From positions 992,001 through 1,056,000 of the forward strand of contig NZ_CP115300.1 in assembly GCF_027625935.1 (NCBI RefSeq): 64,000 bases of DNA. Direction: 5' to 3'. The notes under the pieces are model-generated. The model was not told the DNA's origin and ran no database searches. It saw only the letters and a list, made by a program, of their open reading frames with translations. The DNA comes from Streptomyces camelliae (GTDB lineage Bacteria > Actinomycetota > Actinomycetes > Streptomycetales > Streptomycetaceae). A program made the position numbers and the translations under genes. Every line of letters starts with the position of its first letter. Position 1 is the first letter of the stretch. Positions 28,572-37,643 of the stretch are shown here, one piece after another.

Positions 28572-28585
28572 GTTCCCACCGAAAC
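28572..28585 (-). promoter_or_regulatory. MarR-type operator upstream of the marR gene
   Basis: GTTTCGGTGGGAAC on the minus strand, the same 14-base motif as the pair at 27984-28012. It indicates autoregulation. It lies directly at the edge where similarity to KdpD ends. Confidence 0.65.
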
Positions 28586-28589
28586 AGTC

Positions 28590-29815
28590 CTCCCTGGCCC
28601 TGCCCCACCCCGGCAGGGTCAGCGGCGATTCGGTGCCGGTCCGTCGGAGGAGGGTGACGCCTTCCAGCTCGAAGGTGCGGCGCAGAGCGTCGACGAGGTC
28701 GGCGGGGGCCAGGGTTCCGGCTGACAGTGTGTCGGCGACCAGGCAGGCGAGGCTTTCGGCTTCGGCCTGGGCACGGGTGACCTGAAGTGCCTGCCTGGCG
28801 AGGATGTCGACGAGGAGGCCGATCGTGGTTCCGACGACGGCGAGGGCGAGCAGGCCGACGAGGTCGATGAGCCGGCCGACGCGCAGGCTGTAGTACGGGC
28901 GGGTGTAGAGAAGGCCGGCGGCCAGGAAGCCGGTCACGGGGGCCAGGGCAGCCGGTCCGAGGCCGCCGACGGCGGCCGCGAGGACGACCGTGAGGAGCGT
29001 GCACAGCAGTGCTCCCACCAGACCGGGACTCTGCCGGCCGGGCAGCAGGAGGGCCGTCATCGCGAGGGGGCGGGGAACGCGAGTGTCCAGCCGATGGCTG
29101 CGCGCCGGGCGATAGCGGGTTCCTGCCCGGTACGCGAGGCGGGAGATGTGGAGCAGCCGGGCGGTGAGCGGGTGCTTGGGCGGCCGGTGCGGGGATGACG
29201 TGCACCTCTACCGGTCCGGCCTTTCGGAAGGCGCGATTGATCACCGAGCCGTGCAGCAGTTCGTAGCCGCGGCTGCGGCGGCTGGCGCCCAGGACGAGCT
29301 GGCTCGCCTGCTCGGCGCGGGTGAAGGCCAGGAGCGTACGTGTCACATCCTCGCCCGTGATCTGGGCGTACCGGCCTCCCAGTTCCACGAGCAGGCGGCG
29401 CTGGCCGTGGAGCCAGGGCGGGTCGGGTTCTTTCAGGCCGCTGGGGTTGCGGACGTGGACGCCGACAAGTTGGGCGCCGGTTGCCGTGGCCAGTTGGGCG
29501 GCTCGGTGCACAACGCGGTTCCCCTCCATCTCGCCCGTCAGGGCCGCGACGATGCGCGAGCCGGGTGCGGCGGTGCCGACGCCTCGGCCGGCGGAAGTGC
29601 CGCGGCTGTCCTCACGGATCCATTGGCCCGCCAGGCCCCGCAGGGCCGCGATGTTGCCGGGGCGGAAGAAACCCGCCAGTGCCCATCCGACTCTGCCCGG
29701 TGGATAGATGCGCAGCAGCCGGCTGCGCAGGGCTTCCGGGTCGTGTTGTATGTCGCGAGGGGTACGTGCGGCACGCCGGGATCGGAGCTCTGCGTGCTGC
29801 AGACGGTCACGAGTG
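28590..29815 (-). pseudogene. KdpD-like sensor histidine kinase remnant
   Basis: Minus-strand frames carry consecutive pieces of a KdpD-type sensor: a spacer (EALRSRLLRIYPPGRVGWAL, FFRPGNIAALRGLAGQWI), a USP-like domain (RIVAALTGEMEGNRVVHRAA, QLVLGASRRSRGYELLHGSV), and, after a frameshift near 29080, the four-helix DUF4118 membrane region (LVGALLCTLLTVVLAAAVGG, GFLAAGLLYTRPYYSLRVGR, DLVGLLALAVVGTTIGLLVD). Then comes the start of a GAF-type linker (ADLVDALRRTFELEGVTLLR). The ATP-binding KdpD domain at the N-terminus and the whole kinase core at the C-terminus are missing. The frame runs out at 28545 inside the marR promoter. Confidence 0.75.
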
Positions 29816-30859
29816 TGGTCGGATGGCCTCACTGGCGCGTCCTGCCGGAGAGGCCAGTGGCGGGGTAGGCATGCCCGCGTCTTCGCGGAGGCCTGCCAGC
29901 CACTCCCGCATCGCCTCCTGGACCGAGTACCGGGGCGCCCAGTCCAGCTCCTGCCGCGCCCGTGACGTATCCATGATCGGGAAGTGCAGCATGGCGTCGA
30001 ACAAAGATGGCGGCGTGCGCAAGAGATGCGTCCGCCAGGCCGCGGAGACTGCGGCCCGGACCGGCCAGCCCGGCACAAGGAAGGTCCGTGCGCCGAACAT
30101 CTCGCCCAGCATGGCCGCGTCCACGACGGGTTCGGCAGCCAGATTGAACGCTCCACGCACCGTCCGCACGGTGGCCTGCCGGAATGCCTCGGCCGCGTCG
30201 TCGGTGTGCAGCACCTGGTAACGCATGCCGGGGACGGCTGGGATCGCAGGCATGTGCTCCGGGCGGGTCAGGCGCTTGGGCACCAGCGGGCCACGGAACA
30301 AGCGGTGCTGCTCGCACGCGGCTTCGCGCTTGAACATGAAGCCGGGCCGCATCCGCACCACACGGATCTCGGGACGTTGAAGTTCGAAGGTGTCCAGGAC
30401 ACGCTCGATGTACGCCTTCTCCTGGCACAGCGTCGACTCCGGCCAGCCGTCGGTAGGCCAGAGTTCGTCCACGGCCCGGTCCTTGGGCCCGGGCGAGTAG
30501 GCCCCGACGAAGGACGCGTAGATCAGCGCGGGAACGCCGGCTGCGGCCGCGGCCTCGAAGACCCGGATGCTGCCCTGCACATTCGTGCGCCAGGTCGTCG
30601 CTGGGTGGTGCGTGGGCTGGAAGAGCCACGCCAAGTGGATGACGGCGTCGGCGCCGGCGAAGTGTCCGGCCAGTTCGGTGGTGTCGTCCGCGATGTCCGC
30701 GCACGCCCACCGGGTCTTTTCCGGAGACCACTGCGGGAGGCGGCGGGCCAGCCCCAGGATCGATTCGATCTGCGGGTCCGCGCCGAGGGCTTGGACGACG
30801 CTGGTACCGGCGTTGCCGGTGGCCCCGACAACTACTACCCGCATGCCAGAAGATGTCAT
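29807..30859 (-). CDS. NAD-dependent epimerase/dehydratase family protein (extended SDR)
   Basis: A 350-residue extended short-chain dehydrogenase: Rossmann motif VVVVGATGNAGTSVVQAL (G-x-T-G-N-x-G) near residue 6, ACADIADDTTELAGHFAGAD, AVIHLAWLFQPTH, then the catalytic Ser/Tyr region YASFVGAYSPGPK and CQEKAYIERVLD. In place of the canonical YxxxK there is QEKAYIE, so the active site is atypical. The C-terminal half (GMRYQVLHTDDAAEAFRQAT) fits substrate-domain proteins of the family. Substrate unknown. The ATG at 30859 is chosen over 30844 because of an AGGCGAG site. Confidence 0.78.
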   Translation of the reverse strand: MTSSGMRVVVVGATGNAGTSVVQALGADPQIESILGLARRLPQWSPEKTRWACADIADDTTELAGHFAGADAVIHLAWLFQPTHHPATTWRTNVQGSIRVFEAAAAAGVPALIYASFVGAYSPGPKDRAVDELWPTDGWPESTLCQEKAYIERVLDTFELQRPEIRVVRMRPGFMFKREAACEQHRLFRGPLVPKRLTRPEHMPAIPAVPGMRYQVLHTDDAAEAFRQATVRTVRGAFNLAAEPVVDAAMLGEMFGARTFLVPGWPVRAAVSAAWRTHLLRTPPSLFDAMLHFPIMDTSRARQELDWAPRYSVQEAMREWLAGLREDAGMPTPPLASPAGRASEAIRPHS

Positions 30860-32498
30860 GGTTCTCGCCTGCCCTTCCGACGCTGAGGGAGGGGATTTCC
30901 TGAGTACCCCTCGCAGCGCCTGCAAAACGACAACGGTGGCGTCGAGGGACCCCGCGAGCCGGCCCACATTGACAGTTCTCCGGCACAGTGCCCTCCTGCA
31001 CCATGCGGTCGATCACTGCTGTACGGCGACCACCGTCTCCACCGGGATCTCCCGCACGCCGAATACCGTTTCCAAGGGGCCGTGCCCTTGCGGCTCGGCT
31101 CACCCGCGGCGGCGTCGTACCAGCCCTCGGCCAGCTCGCCCAGGTACCGCTCGAATACGGCGAGGATCACACCGAGCGCGGTCGCGCTGTTGCCGATCTT
31201 GTACGCGGCCCCGGGAAGTCTCCAGCGCGCCGATCGCCGACTCGCATCACAACCTGCCCCAACTTCGCGTGTCTGCCAGCGACTTCGCGCCGCGCCTCCA
31301 CCTACTCCACAACGAACAGCCGGTCCTGCTCACCGGCGTAGGCCGCAGCCCGCACCACCCATGCGAACTGCCGCGACCACCGGCCCACCAGCGCGCGAGG
31401 GCTTATCCGACTCCCGTGCCACCTTCGCGGCACCCCGCGCTGGACCGAGATCGCGGTACACGACGAACGCCTCGAACGCCTGGGCAGACTCATACGCCTG
31501 CCGCCCCCAGGGACCGACGACGCCCCGGTCACGCACCGGTTAGCCTTCCGTCTCCCCATGTGCCACCGATTCCGAGCCACGTCAGCCACAAGGGTGGACT
31601 TCGGAGGGTGGGTGGGCCCCTACCGGCGGGCAAAGAAGATGAGGCAGAGCGGTGGCAACGGTCGGCTGCTACGGACCGGCTTGGTGCTCTTCGGTTCGCA
31701 GAGTGCAGGCACGGCAATACCTTGGCTCCAGGGTCATGCCCGTGCGAAGGCTCCCACACAAAACAGTCCCCGGTAGTGCTGCACGTGTCCTGAAGCGTCA
31801 GTCGTCACTGCTGCCTCGGTATCGCGCCGGCTTGCCGGGGGCCTAAACCACATCCTGTCCGAGTTACTCCGCCGACTAGACGTCCTCACCGGCTTTGTGG
31901 CTCTTTCGGTGTTATGGCCTACTCCTACGATGCACGATATTCATTGCGAGTCAATACCATTCGGGTAGCTTTTTCGGCATCCGGCAAAGGCCCGGAGATC
32001 GAGGCGCGGAACCCCGATCCAGGGCGCGGCTCAAGAGGCGGGATGAAGAAGCAGATCTCCGAGAAGATCACGACGTCGAAGGCAGCCGCGAAGTCGGGCC
32101 GACAGCCGAGCAGCGTGTCACCACGACGTGCCGGTTGCCGGTACGAGCGGTCAGAAAAAGGATGCCCGATCAAGCGGGTGTGTGGCCCGGCCGGTCCGTT
32201 CGCCGCTCACCAGCACGCGCGGCATACATGCTGGGCGTCGCGCCAGGATCGATGGTCAGCTCCTATGGATGCCTGGGGTGCCCGGCACTCGCGCTCACAC
32301 TGCTCGCCGAGCGGCTGTGACTGACTGGTCTTCCCATGGTCGACGCACCCGACAGCCGGGTACGGCCGAAACCATTCATCACCGGAGGCCGCTGATCCCA
32401 GGTTCCCCACACGCGTACGCCACGGCTGAAGTGGCGACGCCCCGCCGGCACGGAGATGGTGGAGGAAGGGATCACATACGACCAGGCAGGGATACGTG
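30860..32498. other. Gene-poor decayed stretch
   Basis: Apart from the remnant at 31005-31536 I see no gene here. The part from about 31860 to 31980 is clearly richer in A+T than the surroundings (for example GCACGATATTCATTGCGAG), often a mark of inserted or junction DNA. Frames of 60-140 codons exist but have no family resemblance and no ribosome site, except a possible MKKQISEKITTSKAAAKSG start at 32043 that soon turns into Arg/Ser-rich nonsense. The end carries the ribosome site of the USP gene. Confidence 0.5.
31005..31536 (-). pseudogene. Remnant of a phage-type HTH protein (small-terminase-like)
   Basis: Minus-strand pieces in successive frames: [36 protein letters not shown]; shifted, [20 protein letters not shown] and EQDRLFVVE, then an in-frame TAG followed by VEARREVAGRHAKLGQVVMR; shifted again, VILAVFERYLGELAEGWYDA. 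The pattern of W-E-x-x-x-x-A-F-x-x-F-x-x-Y-R-D-L-G with an HTH and W-x-x-R-A-A-A-Y is that of actinobacterial phage or prophage proteins annotated as small terminase-like. At least two frameshifts and one nonsense codon. Confidence 0.55.
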
Positions 32499-32963
32499 AT
32501 GAACAACGAGGCCACACCCCCTCCGCGAATCGTCGTGGGCATCGATGGCTCCGAACCGTCGAAAGCGGCTCTCCGGTGGGCGGTGAACCAGGCGAAGCTG
32601 GTCGGCGGTGCGGTCGACGCGGTCTTCGCCTGGGACTACCCGACGCCCTGGCATGGCCTGGTCCCCCCCACGGAGAAGGAGCCGGGTGACTACGAGGAGC
32701 ACATGCGAAAGGTCCTGGACCATGCGATCGACGAGGCCCTCGGCCCGGGCCCGGGCCGGCCTGTCGCGCTCCGCACCATCTCGGCCCACGGGCATCCGGC
32801 CACCGTTCTGCTCGATGCCGCCGCAGGAGCAGAGCTGCTGGTCGTGGGCAACCGAGGGCTCGGCGAGTTCCGCGAGGCGTTGCTGGGCTCGGTCGGCATG
32901 CACTGCGTGCAGCACGCTCCCTGCCCCGTCGTCGTGATCCGGGGCTCCGGCCACGGAACCTGA
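32499..32963 (+). CDS. Universal stress protein (single domain)
   Basis: A 154-residue USP: PRIVVGIDGSEPSKAALRWAV at the start, a variable FAWDYPTPWHGLVPPTEKE loop, and the nucleotide-binding loop VVGNRGLGEFREALLGSVGMH near residue 125 followed by CPVVVIRG. The loop satisfies G-x2-G-x9-G-S, so ATP binding is likely. The ATG at 32499 is chosen; a GTG lies immediately before it. AGGCAGGG gives a modest ribosome site. It stands alone, followed by the HppA remnant. Confidence 0.88.
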   Translation: MNNEATPPPRIVVGIDGSEPSKAALRWAVNQAKLVGGAVDAVFAWDYPTPWHGLVPPTEKEPGDYEEHMRKVLDHAIDEALGPGPGRPVALRTISAHGHPATVLLDAAAGAELLVVGNRGLGEFREALLGSVGMHCVQHAPCPVVVIRGSGHGT

Positions 32964-33094
32964 GGAAGGCGCGCACGCTCACCGGTCCAGCATGGGCCGA
33001 TCCTCCGCGGCCAGAACACCGTCCCGATCACGCACGGAGGGCCGCGGCCCGACTCAGGCAGCCGGTTCGTGTGGCCGGACAAACCGTCGGACCG

Positions 33095-33645
33095 AACTCG
33101 GCGATGATCGAGCTGCTCACCGGCTCCTTCACTGAGCCCACCCGCGCGCCGGAACGCGAGACCAACCGCAGTGCACGCCGCCACCGCCCTGTTCGGTGGC
33201 TTCCGCACCGCGGTCGAGGACAGTCTCGCCGAAGTGGGCCGTGCGCCGACCTCGTTCAGCCTGTCGGTCGACAAGCCGAACGCACTCGTCGGACTGCTCC
33301 TCGACGCCGCGGCGGTGTTCCTGTTCACCGCCCCGGCGGTCATGGCCGTGGGCCGGTCCGCCGGGCGGGCCGGGACCGAGGTGCGTGAACAGTTCCGCAC
33401 CACATCCGCGATCATGGAAGGCACCGAGCTGCCCGACTGTGCCCGGGTGGTCGACATCAGCACCGCCGACGCCCTGCGCGAACGGGCCACCCCGGCTCTG
33501 CTCGCCGCCATGGCCCCCATCGCCGTGGAATGCGCGCTCGGTTACACGCCACTGGGCACCTACCAGGCCGGCGCGATCGCGACCGGTGCGCTGATAGCCG
33601 TCTTCCTCGCCGGCTCCGGTGCCGCCGTCCTGCTCCGCACCCAGC
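33095..33645 (+). pseudogene. hppA: Membrane-bound proton-pumping pyrophosphatase remnant
   Basis: Begins MIELLTGSFTEPTRAPERET (compare the family's LTGYFTETTRRPV), then in a second frame VHAATALFGGFRTAVEDSLA, NALVGLLLDAAAVFLFTAPA, REQFRTTSAIMEGTELPDCA, RVVDISTADALRERATPALL, MAPIAVECALGYTPLGTYQA and GAIATGALIAVFLAGSGAA. Here it ends, just before the essential NSGGAWDNAKK segment of HppA. Two joined pieces from the second half of an about 800-residue pump remain; the pyrophosphate-binding aspartate segments are absent. The intact enzyme couples PPi hydrolysis to proton export. Confidence 0.85.
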
Positions 33646-33696
33646 CGCTGTCATCGGGCAACACGCGCCTGCGCACTTTCACGCGTCCCGGCAATG

Positions 33697-34209
33697 TCAT
33701 CCGTCACTGCTCCCGTTGGCGGTCCGGGCGTACTGCGTGATTTCCTCGGCGATCTGTTGGGCGAGCGGTCCCACAGCCGCCGCGACCGGTGCGGACAGAC
33801 CAGTGCCCAGGCCGGCGTCGGCGCCCTCCACCGCGTAGACGATGAGCCGGTGCGGCAGCCGGTGCAGCCGGCGGGCGAGTTCGGCGGCGTCGCCGAGCCC
33901 GAGTCCGTGCGAACTTGTCTCCCCGCTCTCGCGTGGCAACTGTTCCCCGTCGAGTTCGACGCGGTGGATGCGTCCCGGGTGCGGCGGCTGGGCCTGCGCG
34001 GCATCGATCACGATGGTGAGGTCGGTGCCCTCCCACATGCTGATGAGCCGTACGGGTTCGCCGTCACTGACCATGAGCCTGGTACCGGACGGCAGCGGCC
34101 GCTCGGCGGCCCGGTCCGTCAGACGGGCCACGACTGCCCAGCCCACGCCGTCGTCGCGACGGAAATCGTTGCCGACCCCGATGACACCAATACGCAGCTG
34201 CTCGCTCAC
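33697..34209 (-). CDS. [NiFe] hydrogenase maturation protease
   Basis: A 170-residue HycI/HoxW-type endopeptidase: RIGVIGVGNDFRRDDGVGWA at the N-terminus carries the G-x-G-N-x-x-x-x-D-D-G-x-G signature whose acidic residue touches the nickel, IVIDAAQAQPPHPGRIH replaces the common D-G-G-T, and the middle SSHGLGLGDAAELARRL holds the His that is the second nickel ligand. It removes the C-terminal peptide after Ni insertion into the large subunit. The GTG at 34209 follows AAGGGAGAAACGGC. It is divergent from the hydrogenase operon; the shared 174-base region contains a DosR-like box. Confidence 0.85.
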   Translation of the reverse strand: MSEQLRIGVIGVGNDFRRDDGVGWAVVARLTDRAAERPLPSGTRLMVSDGEPVRLISMWEGTDLTIVIDAAQAQPPHPGRIHRVELDGEQLPRESGETSSHGLGLGDAAELARRLHRLPHRLIVYAVEGADAGLGTGLSAPVAAAVGPLAQQIAEEITQYARTANGSSDG

Positions 34210-34304
34210 GCCGTTTCTCCCTTCCCCCTCTCCGGCTCCGCGGAGCCGGCCCTCACGTTCGGCGAACCCGTACGAGGGAGGAGGGAGGCCACTTGGACCA
34301 CAGT

Positions 34305-34320
34305 GGGGACGGTCGGCCCC
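34305..34320. promoter_or_regulatory. DosR/DevR-like box upstream of the hydrogenase operon
   Basis: GGGGACGGTCGGCCCC, an imperfect palindrome (12 of 16 positions symmetric) that contains the window's shared core GGGACNNTCGGCCC. It ends 64 bases before the first hydrogenase ATG and 96 bases before the protease GTG, so it could serve both. In Mycobacterium smegmatis the group 3b hydrogenase is under DosR control, which supports the reading. Confidence 0.6.
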
Positions 34321-34383
34321 TGCATATCGGCCGCCTCGCGGAGAGACTGGACAGCGTTGGTTCTCGGCGCTGGAAGGTGGGCC

Positions 34384-35532
34384 ATGGCGAATGCCGCCCC
34401 CCATGCGGTGATCGGTAAGGACGGCGTGGATGCCCTGATCGCCGTCCTGGCCGGACGTGGCCGTACCGTCATCGGTCCGACCGTGCGCGACAACGCGATC
34501 GTGCTGGCGGAGATCTCCGGTGGTGACGAGCTCCCCTACGGCTGGGGGGTCGAGGTGGAGGCCGGCCACTACCGGCTGAGGCCGCGCGAGGACGGTGCCG
34601 CGTTCGCGCACAGCGCGGGCCCGCAGTCGTGGAAGACGTTCCTGCATCCCCAGCGGGTACGACAGTGGAGCGCCGAGCGGCGCGCCGACGGCACGCTGGT
34701 GATGGCCGAGGACGACACGACGCCGCCGTCGTACGCGTTCCTGGGGGTGCGGCCGTGCGATCTGCGGGCCATCGCGGTGCAGGACAGGGTGCTCACCGGT
34801 GGCCGGTACGCCGACCGGGCCTACCGCGGGCGGCGCGAGCGGGCTTTCCTGGTGGCGGTGGAATGCACCGAGCCGGGCGCCACGTGCTTCTGCGTGTCCA
34901 TGGGCACCGGGCCGGCCGTGGGTGACGGCTACGACCTGGCCCTGACCGAAGTGATCGACGACGAGGGGCACCGCTTCCTCGCACGGGCCGGCAGCGCCGA
35001 GGGGGAGGCGGTGCTGGCCCGGTTGCCGCGCCGCCCGGCGGACGCCACGACCGAGACGGCGGCGCGCGAGCGGGTCGCCCAGGCCGCGGGCCGCATGGGT
35101 CGCACGATGCCGCCGGTGGACCTGCAGGTGCTGATGCGCGAGACGCTTCAGGCCGACCGCTGGGACGACGTCGCCGCACGTTGCCTGACGTGCGGGAACT
35201 GCACCATGGCGTGTCCGACGTGCTTTTGCACCACCGTCGAGGAGGTCACCGACCTCACCGGGGAGCACGCCGAGCGGTGGCAGCGGTGGGAGTCCTGCTT
35301 CGATGTGGATTTCACGCATCTGCCGGGCGGTCCGGTGCGCGCGTCCTCGCGCAGCCGCTACCGGCAGTGGTGCACCCACAAACTCGGCACCTGGTACGAC
35401 CAGTTCGGCAGCTCGGGGTGTGTCGGCTGCGGGCGGTGCATCGTGTGGTGCCCCGTGGGCATCGACATCACCGAGGAAGCCCACGCCCTGAACGACGAGC
35501 GGGCGGCCACGTCGCAGGAGGCGGCGTCATGA
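34384..35532 (+). CDS. hydB: Group 3b [NiFe] hydrogenase (sulfhydrogenase-type) beta subunit, iron-sulfur protein
   Basis: A 382-residue electron-transfer subunit. The N-terminal three-quarters is the HydB-type domain (SYAFLGVRPCDLRAI near 117, CTEPGATCFCVSMGTG near 155). The C-terminal part has two [4Fe-4S] motifs: CLTCGNCTMACPTCF near 267 and CVGCGRCIVWCPVGIDI near 345. It passes electrons between the small subunit and the flavin gamma subunit. The ATG at 34384 has a GGAAGGTGGGCC ribosome site. Its stop overlaps the next start (ATGA). The operon order beta - cyclic-nucleotide fold - gamma - delta - alpha matches group 3b apart from the inserted gene. Confidence 0.87.
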   Translation: MANAAPHAVIGKDGVDALIAVLAGRGRTVIGPTVRDNAIVLAEISGGDELPYGWGVEVEAGHYRLRPREDGAAFAHSAGPQSWKTFLHPQRVRQWSAERRADGTLVMAEDDTTPPSYAFLGVRPCDLRAIAVQDRVLTGGRYADRAYRGRRERAFLVAVECTEPGATCFCVSMGTGPAVGDGYDLALTEVIDDEGHRFLARAGSAEGEAVLARLPRRPADATTETAARERVAQAAGRMGRTMPPVDLQVLMRETLQADRWDDVAARCLTCGNCTMACPTCFCTTVEEVTDLTGEHAERWQRWESCFDVDFTHLPGGPVRASSRSRYRQWCTHKLGTWYDQFGSSGCVGCGRCIVWCPVGIDITEEAHALNDERAATSQEAAS

Positions 35533-36011
35533 CGACCGTCGGCCACGGTTTTCTCGGCGCACTGTCCACCGGCCACCGTGAGCGGCTGCTCTCCTTCGCC
35601 CGCCCAAGGTCCTTCCCCGTCGGCACCCGCATCTTCGACGAGGACGACCCCGCTGACCGGTTCTGGCTCCTGCGCCGCGGGCATGTCGCCCTCGACGTCC
35701 ACGACCCGGGCCGCGGCACGGTGGTCGTGGAGACCCTCGGTGAGGGCGAACTCCTCGGCTGGTCCTGGCTGTTCGAGCCGTACCGCTGGCACCTGGGCGC
35801 GACCGCCCGTGACCTGGTGGAGGCGTACGAGTTCGAAGCGCAACAGGTGCGCGCGGCGATCGAGGAGGATCCCGCATTCGGGCTGGCGGTCACCCACTGC
35901 GTCGCGTCGGTGGCGATCGGACGGCGGCTGCGGGCCTGCCGGATCCGACTGCTCGACCTGTACCGGCCGCCCGGCGGCGGAGCGGCCCCGCGGGGTGGTG
36001 AGACGTCGTGA
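35529..36011 (+). CDS. Cyclic-nucleotide-binding-fold protein without DNA-binding domain
   Basis: A 160-residue stand-alone Crp-type sensor domain: FLGALSTGHRERLLSFARPR, GTRIFDEDDPADRFWLLRRG, VALDVHDPGRGTVVVETLGE, GELLGWSWLFEPYRWHLGAT and a C-terminal helix LRACRIRLLDLYRPP. There is no HTH. The phosphate-binding cassette of true cAMP receptors (GE-x6-RxAT-like) is changed to GELLGWSWLFEPYRW, so the ligand may not be a cyclic nucleotide. The start overlaps the beta-subunit stop and the end overlaps the gamma-subunit GTG, so it is made with the enzyme and may gate it. A deleted copy is at 3774-3966. Confidence 0.83.
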   Translation: MTTVGHGFLGALSTGHRERLLSFARPRSFPVGTRIFDEDDPADRFWLLRRGHVALDVHDPGRGTVVVETLGEGELLGWSWLFEPYRWHLGATARDLVEAYEFEAQQVRAAIEEDPAFGLAVTHCVASVAIGRRLRACRIRLLDLYRPPGGGAAPRGGETS

Positions 36012-36844
36012 CCGACCCCTCGGTGGCGGTGCGCCCCGCCGGGGTCCCCCTGCCGTACCGGGTGGTCGAGGGCAGGGTCGAGGCGCCAGACGTCGCGACG
36101 ATCGTGCTGGAGCCGGTGAGCGTGGCGTTGCCGCCGTTCGCCCCGGGCCAGTTCGCGATGGTCTACGCGTTCGGCGTCGGCGACATTCCGGTGTCGGTCT
36201 GCGGGATCGACGGCCGGCGCCTCACCCATACCATCCGGGCCGTCGGGGCGATCTCCGGCGCGCTGCAACGGGTACGGCCCGGCGAGACGGTGGGCGTGCG
36301 CGGTCCGTTCGGCACCGGCTGGGAGCTGCCCGCCGCCACCGGGAGGGATCTGCTGGTGGTGGCAGGCGGCATCGGAATGGCGCCGCTGCGACCGGTGGTG
36401 CTCGACGCGCTCGCCGCGCCCGAGCGATACGGGCAGCTGAATGTCCTGATCGGCGCACGCATGCCGCGCGACCTTCTCTACGCCGGAGAGGTGACCGACT
36501 GGCAGGCAGGCGGTGCCCGGGTCCTGGTCACCGTCGATCGCCCGGACGCGGAGTGGACGGGTGACGTCGGCGTGGTCACCACGCTGCTGGAGCGGGCGGC
36601 GTTCGACCCGTGCGGGAGCGCGGCGTTCGTCTGCGGCCCGGAGGTGATGATCCGGGCCACCGCCCGCGACCTGGTCCACCGGGGACTCGATGCGGACCGG
36701 ATCCGGGTGTCGCTGGAGCGCACCATGCACTGCGGCACCGGCCACTGCGGCCACTGCCAGCTCGGCCCGCTGCTGCTGTGCCGCGACGGTCCCATTGTCA
36801 GCTGGAGCCGCGCCCAGTCCCTCCTCGCGGTACGGGAGCTGTGA
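36008..36844 (+). CDS. hydG: Group 3b [NiFe] hydrogenase gamma subunit (FAD/NAD(P)-binding reductase)
   Basis: A 278-residue ferredoxin-NADP reductase-type protein: FAD domain with [20 protein letters not shown] near 42, an NAD(P) domain with [19 protein letters not shown] near 117, [10 protein letters not shown] near 208, and a C-terminal [2Fe-2S] motif [19 protein letters not shown] near 242. It links H2 oxidation or evolution to NAD(P)H. The start is GTG overlapping the stop of the preceding gene. Whether NADP or NAD is preferred cannot be decided by eye. Confidence 0.88.
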   Translation: MTDPSVAVRPAGVPLPYRVVEGRVEAPDVATIVLEPVSVALPPFAPGQFAMVYAFGVGDIPVSVCGIDGRRLTHTIRAVGAISGALQRVRPGETVGVRGPFGTGWELPAATGRDLLVVAGGIGMAPLRPVVLDALAAPERYGQLNVLIGARMPRDLLYAGEVTDWQAGGARVLVTVDRPDAEWTGDVGVVTTLLERAAFDPCGSAAFVCGPEVMIRATARDLVHRGLDADRIRVSLERTMHCGTGHCGHCQLGPLLLCRDGPIVSWSRAQSLLAVREL

Positions 36845-36845
36845 G

Positions 36846-37643
36846 ATGACCGAGGAAGCCGGCCAGGACACCGGACGGCCCAAGCTCGCGGTGTGGAAGT
36901 TCGCCTCCTGCGACGGCTGTCAGCTCACCCTGCTCGACTGCGAGGACGAACTCCTCGGCATCGCCGACCAGCTGCGTATCTCCTACTTCCTGGAGGCATC
37001 GAGTGGCCCCGGGCCCGGACCGTACGACCTGTCGCTGGTCGAGGGCTCGGTCACGACCGGGCAGGACGTCGAGCGCATCCGGTACATCCGCGAGGTCTCG
37101 CGCCGTCTGGTGACCATCGGCGCCTGCGCGACCGCCGGTGGTGTCCAGGCGCTGCGCAACTACGCCGACGTGGCCGAGTTCCGCTCCGTCGTCTACGCCA
37201 GGCCCGACTACATCCAGACGCTGGCCACCTCCACCCCGATCAGCGCCCACGTCCCCGTCGACTTCGAACTGCGCGGCTGCCCGATCGACCGCGGCCAGCT
37301 GATCGAGGTCATCACCGCCTACCTCGCCGGCCGCACCCCGGACGTCCCGGCACACAGCGTCTGCTTCGAGTGCAAACGGCGCGGCACCGTGTGCGTGACC
37401 GTCGCCCACGGCACACCCTGCCTCGGCCCGGTCACCCACGCCGGCTGCGGCGCGCTGTGCCCCGCGTACGGGCGCGGCTGCTACGGGTGCTTCGGCCCGT
37501 CCGGCTCCACCAACTTCCCCGCCTTTGTCCCGCTGTTGCGCCGCGACGGGATGGACACCCTCGATGTGGTGCGGGTGCTGCGCACGTTCAACACCGCCGC
37601 CCCCGAGTTCGACGCGGCCTCGCGGAAGGAACAGCACGGGTGA
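36846..37643 (+). CDS. hydD: Group 3b [NiFe] hydrogenase delta (small) subunit
   Basis: A 265-residue small subunit of the NuoB/20-kDa-like type: [20 protein letters not shown] near 16 and [15 protein letters not shown] near 95 are the proximal [4Fe-4S] ligands, with [14 protein letters not shown] near 141. Further clusters are indicated by [11 protein letters not shown] near 175, [18 protein letters not shown] and GCYGCFGP. It carries electrons from the NiFe site to the beta subunit. The ATG is one base behind the gamma-subunit stop. Its own stop overlaps the alpha GTG. Confidence 0.89.
   Translation: MTEEAGQDTGRPKLAVWKFASCDGCQLTLLDCEDELLGIADQLRISYFLEASSGPGPGPYDLSLVEGSVTTGQDVERIRYIREVSRRLVTIGACATAGGVQALRNYADVAEFRSVVYARPDYIQTLATSTPISAHVPVDFELRGCPIDRGQLIEVITAYLAGRTPDVPAHSVCFECKRRGTVCVTVAHGTPCLGPVTHAGCGALCPAYGRGCYGCFGPSGSTNFPAFVPLLRRDGMDTLDVVRVLRTFNTAAPEFDAASRKEQHG

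Noticed and set aside
31914..32324. 136-codon plus-strand frame in the A+T-rich patch
   Set aside because: Starts in unusual composition but turns to Arg/Ser/Cys-rich nonsense, with no ribosome site and no family resemblance.
32992..33005. GGGCCGATCCTCCG near the HppA remnant as another DosR-like box
   Set aside because: Two mismatches in the fixed positions; too weak to list.
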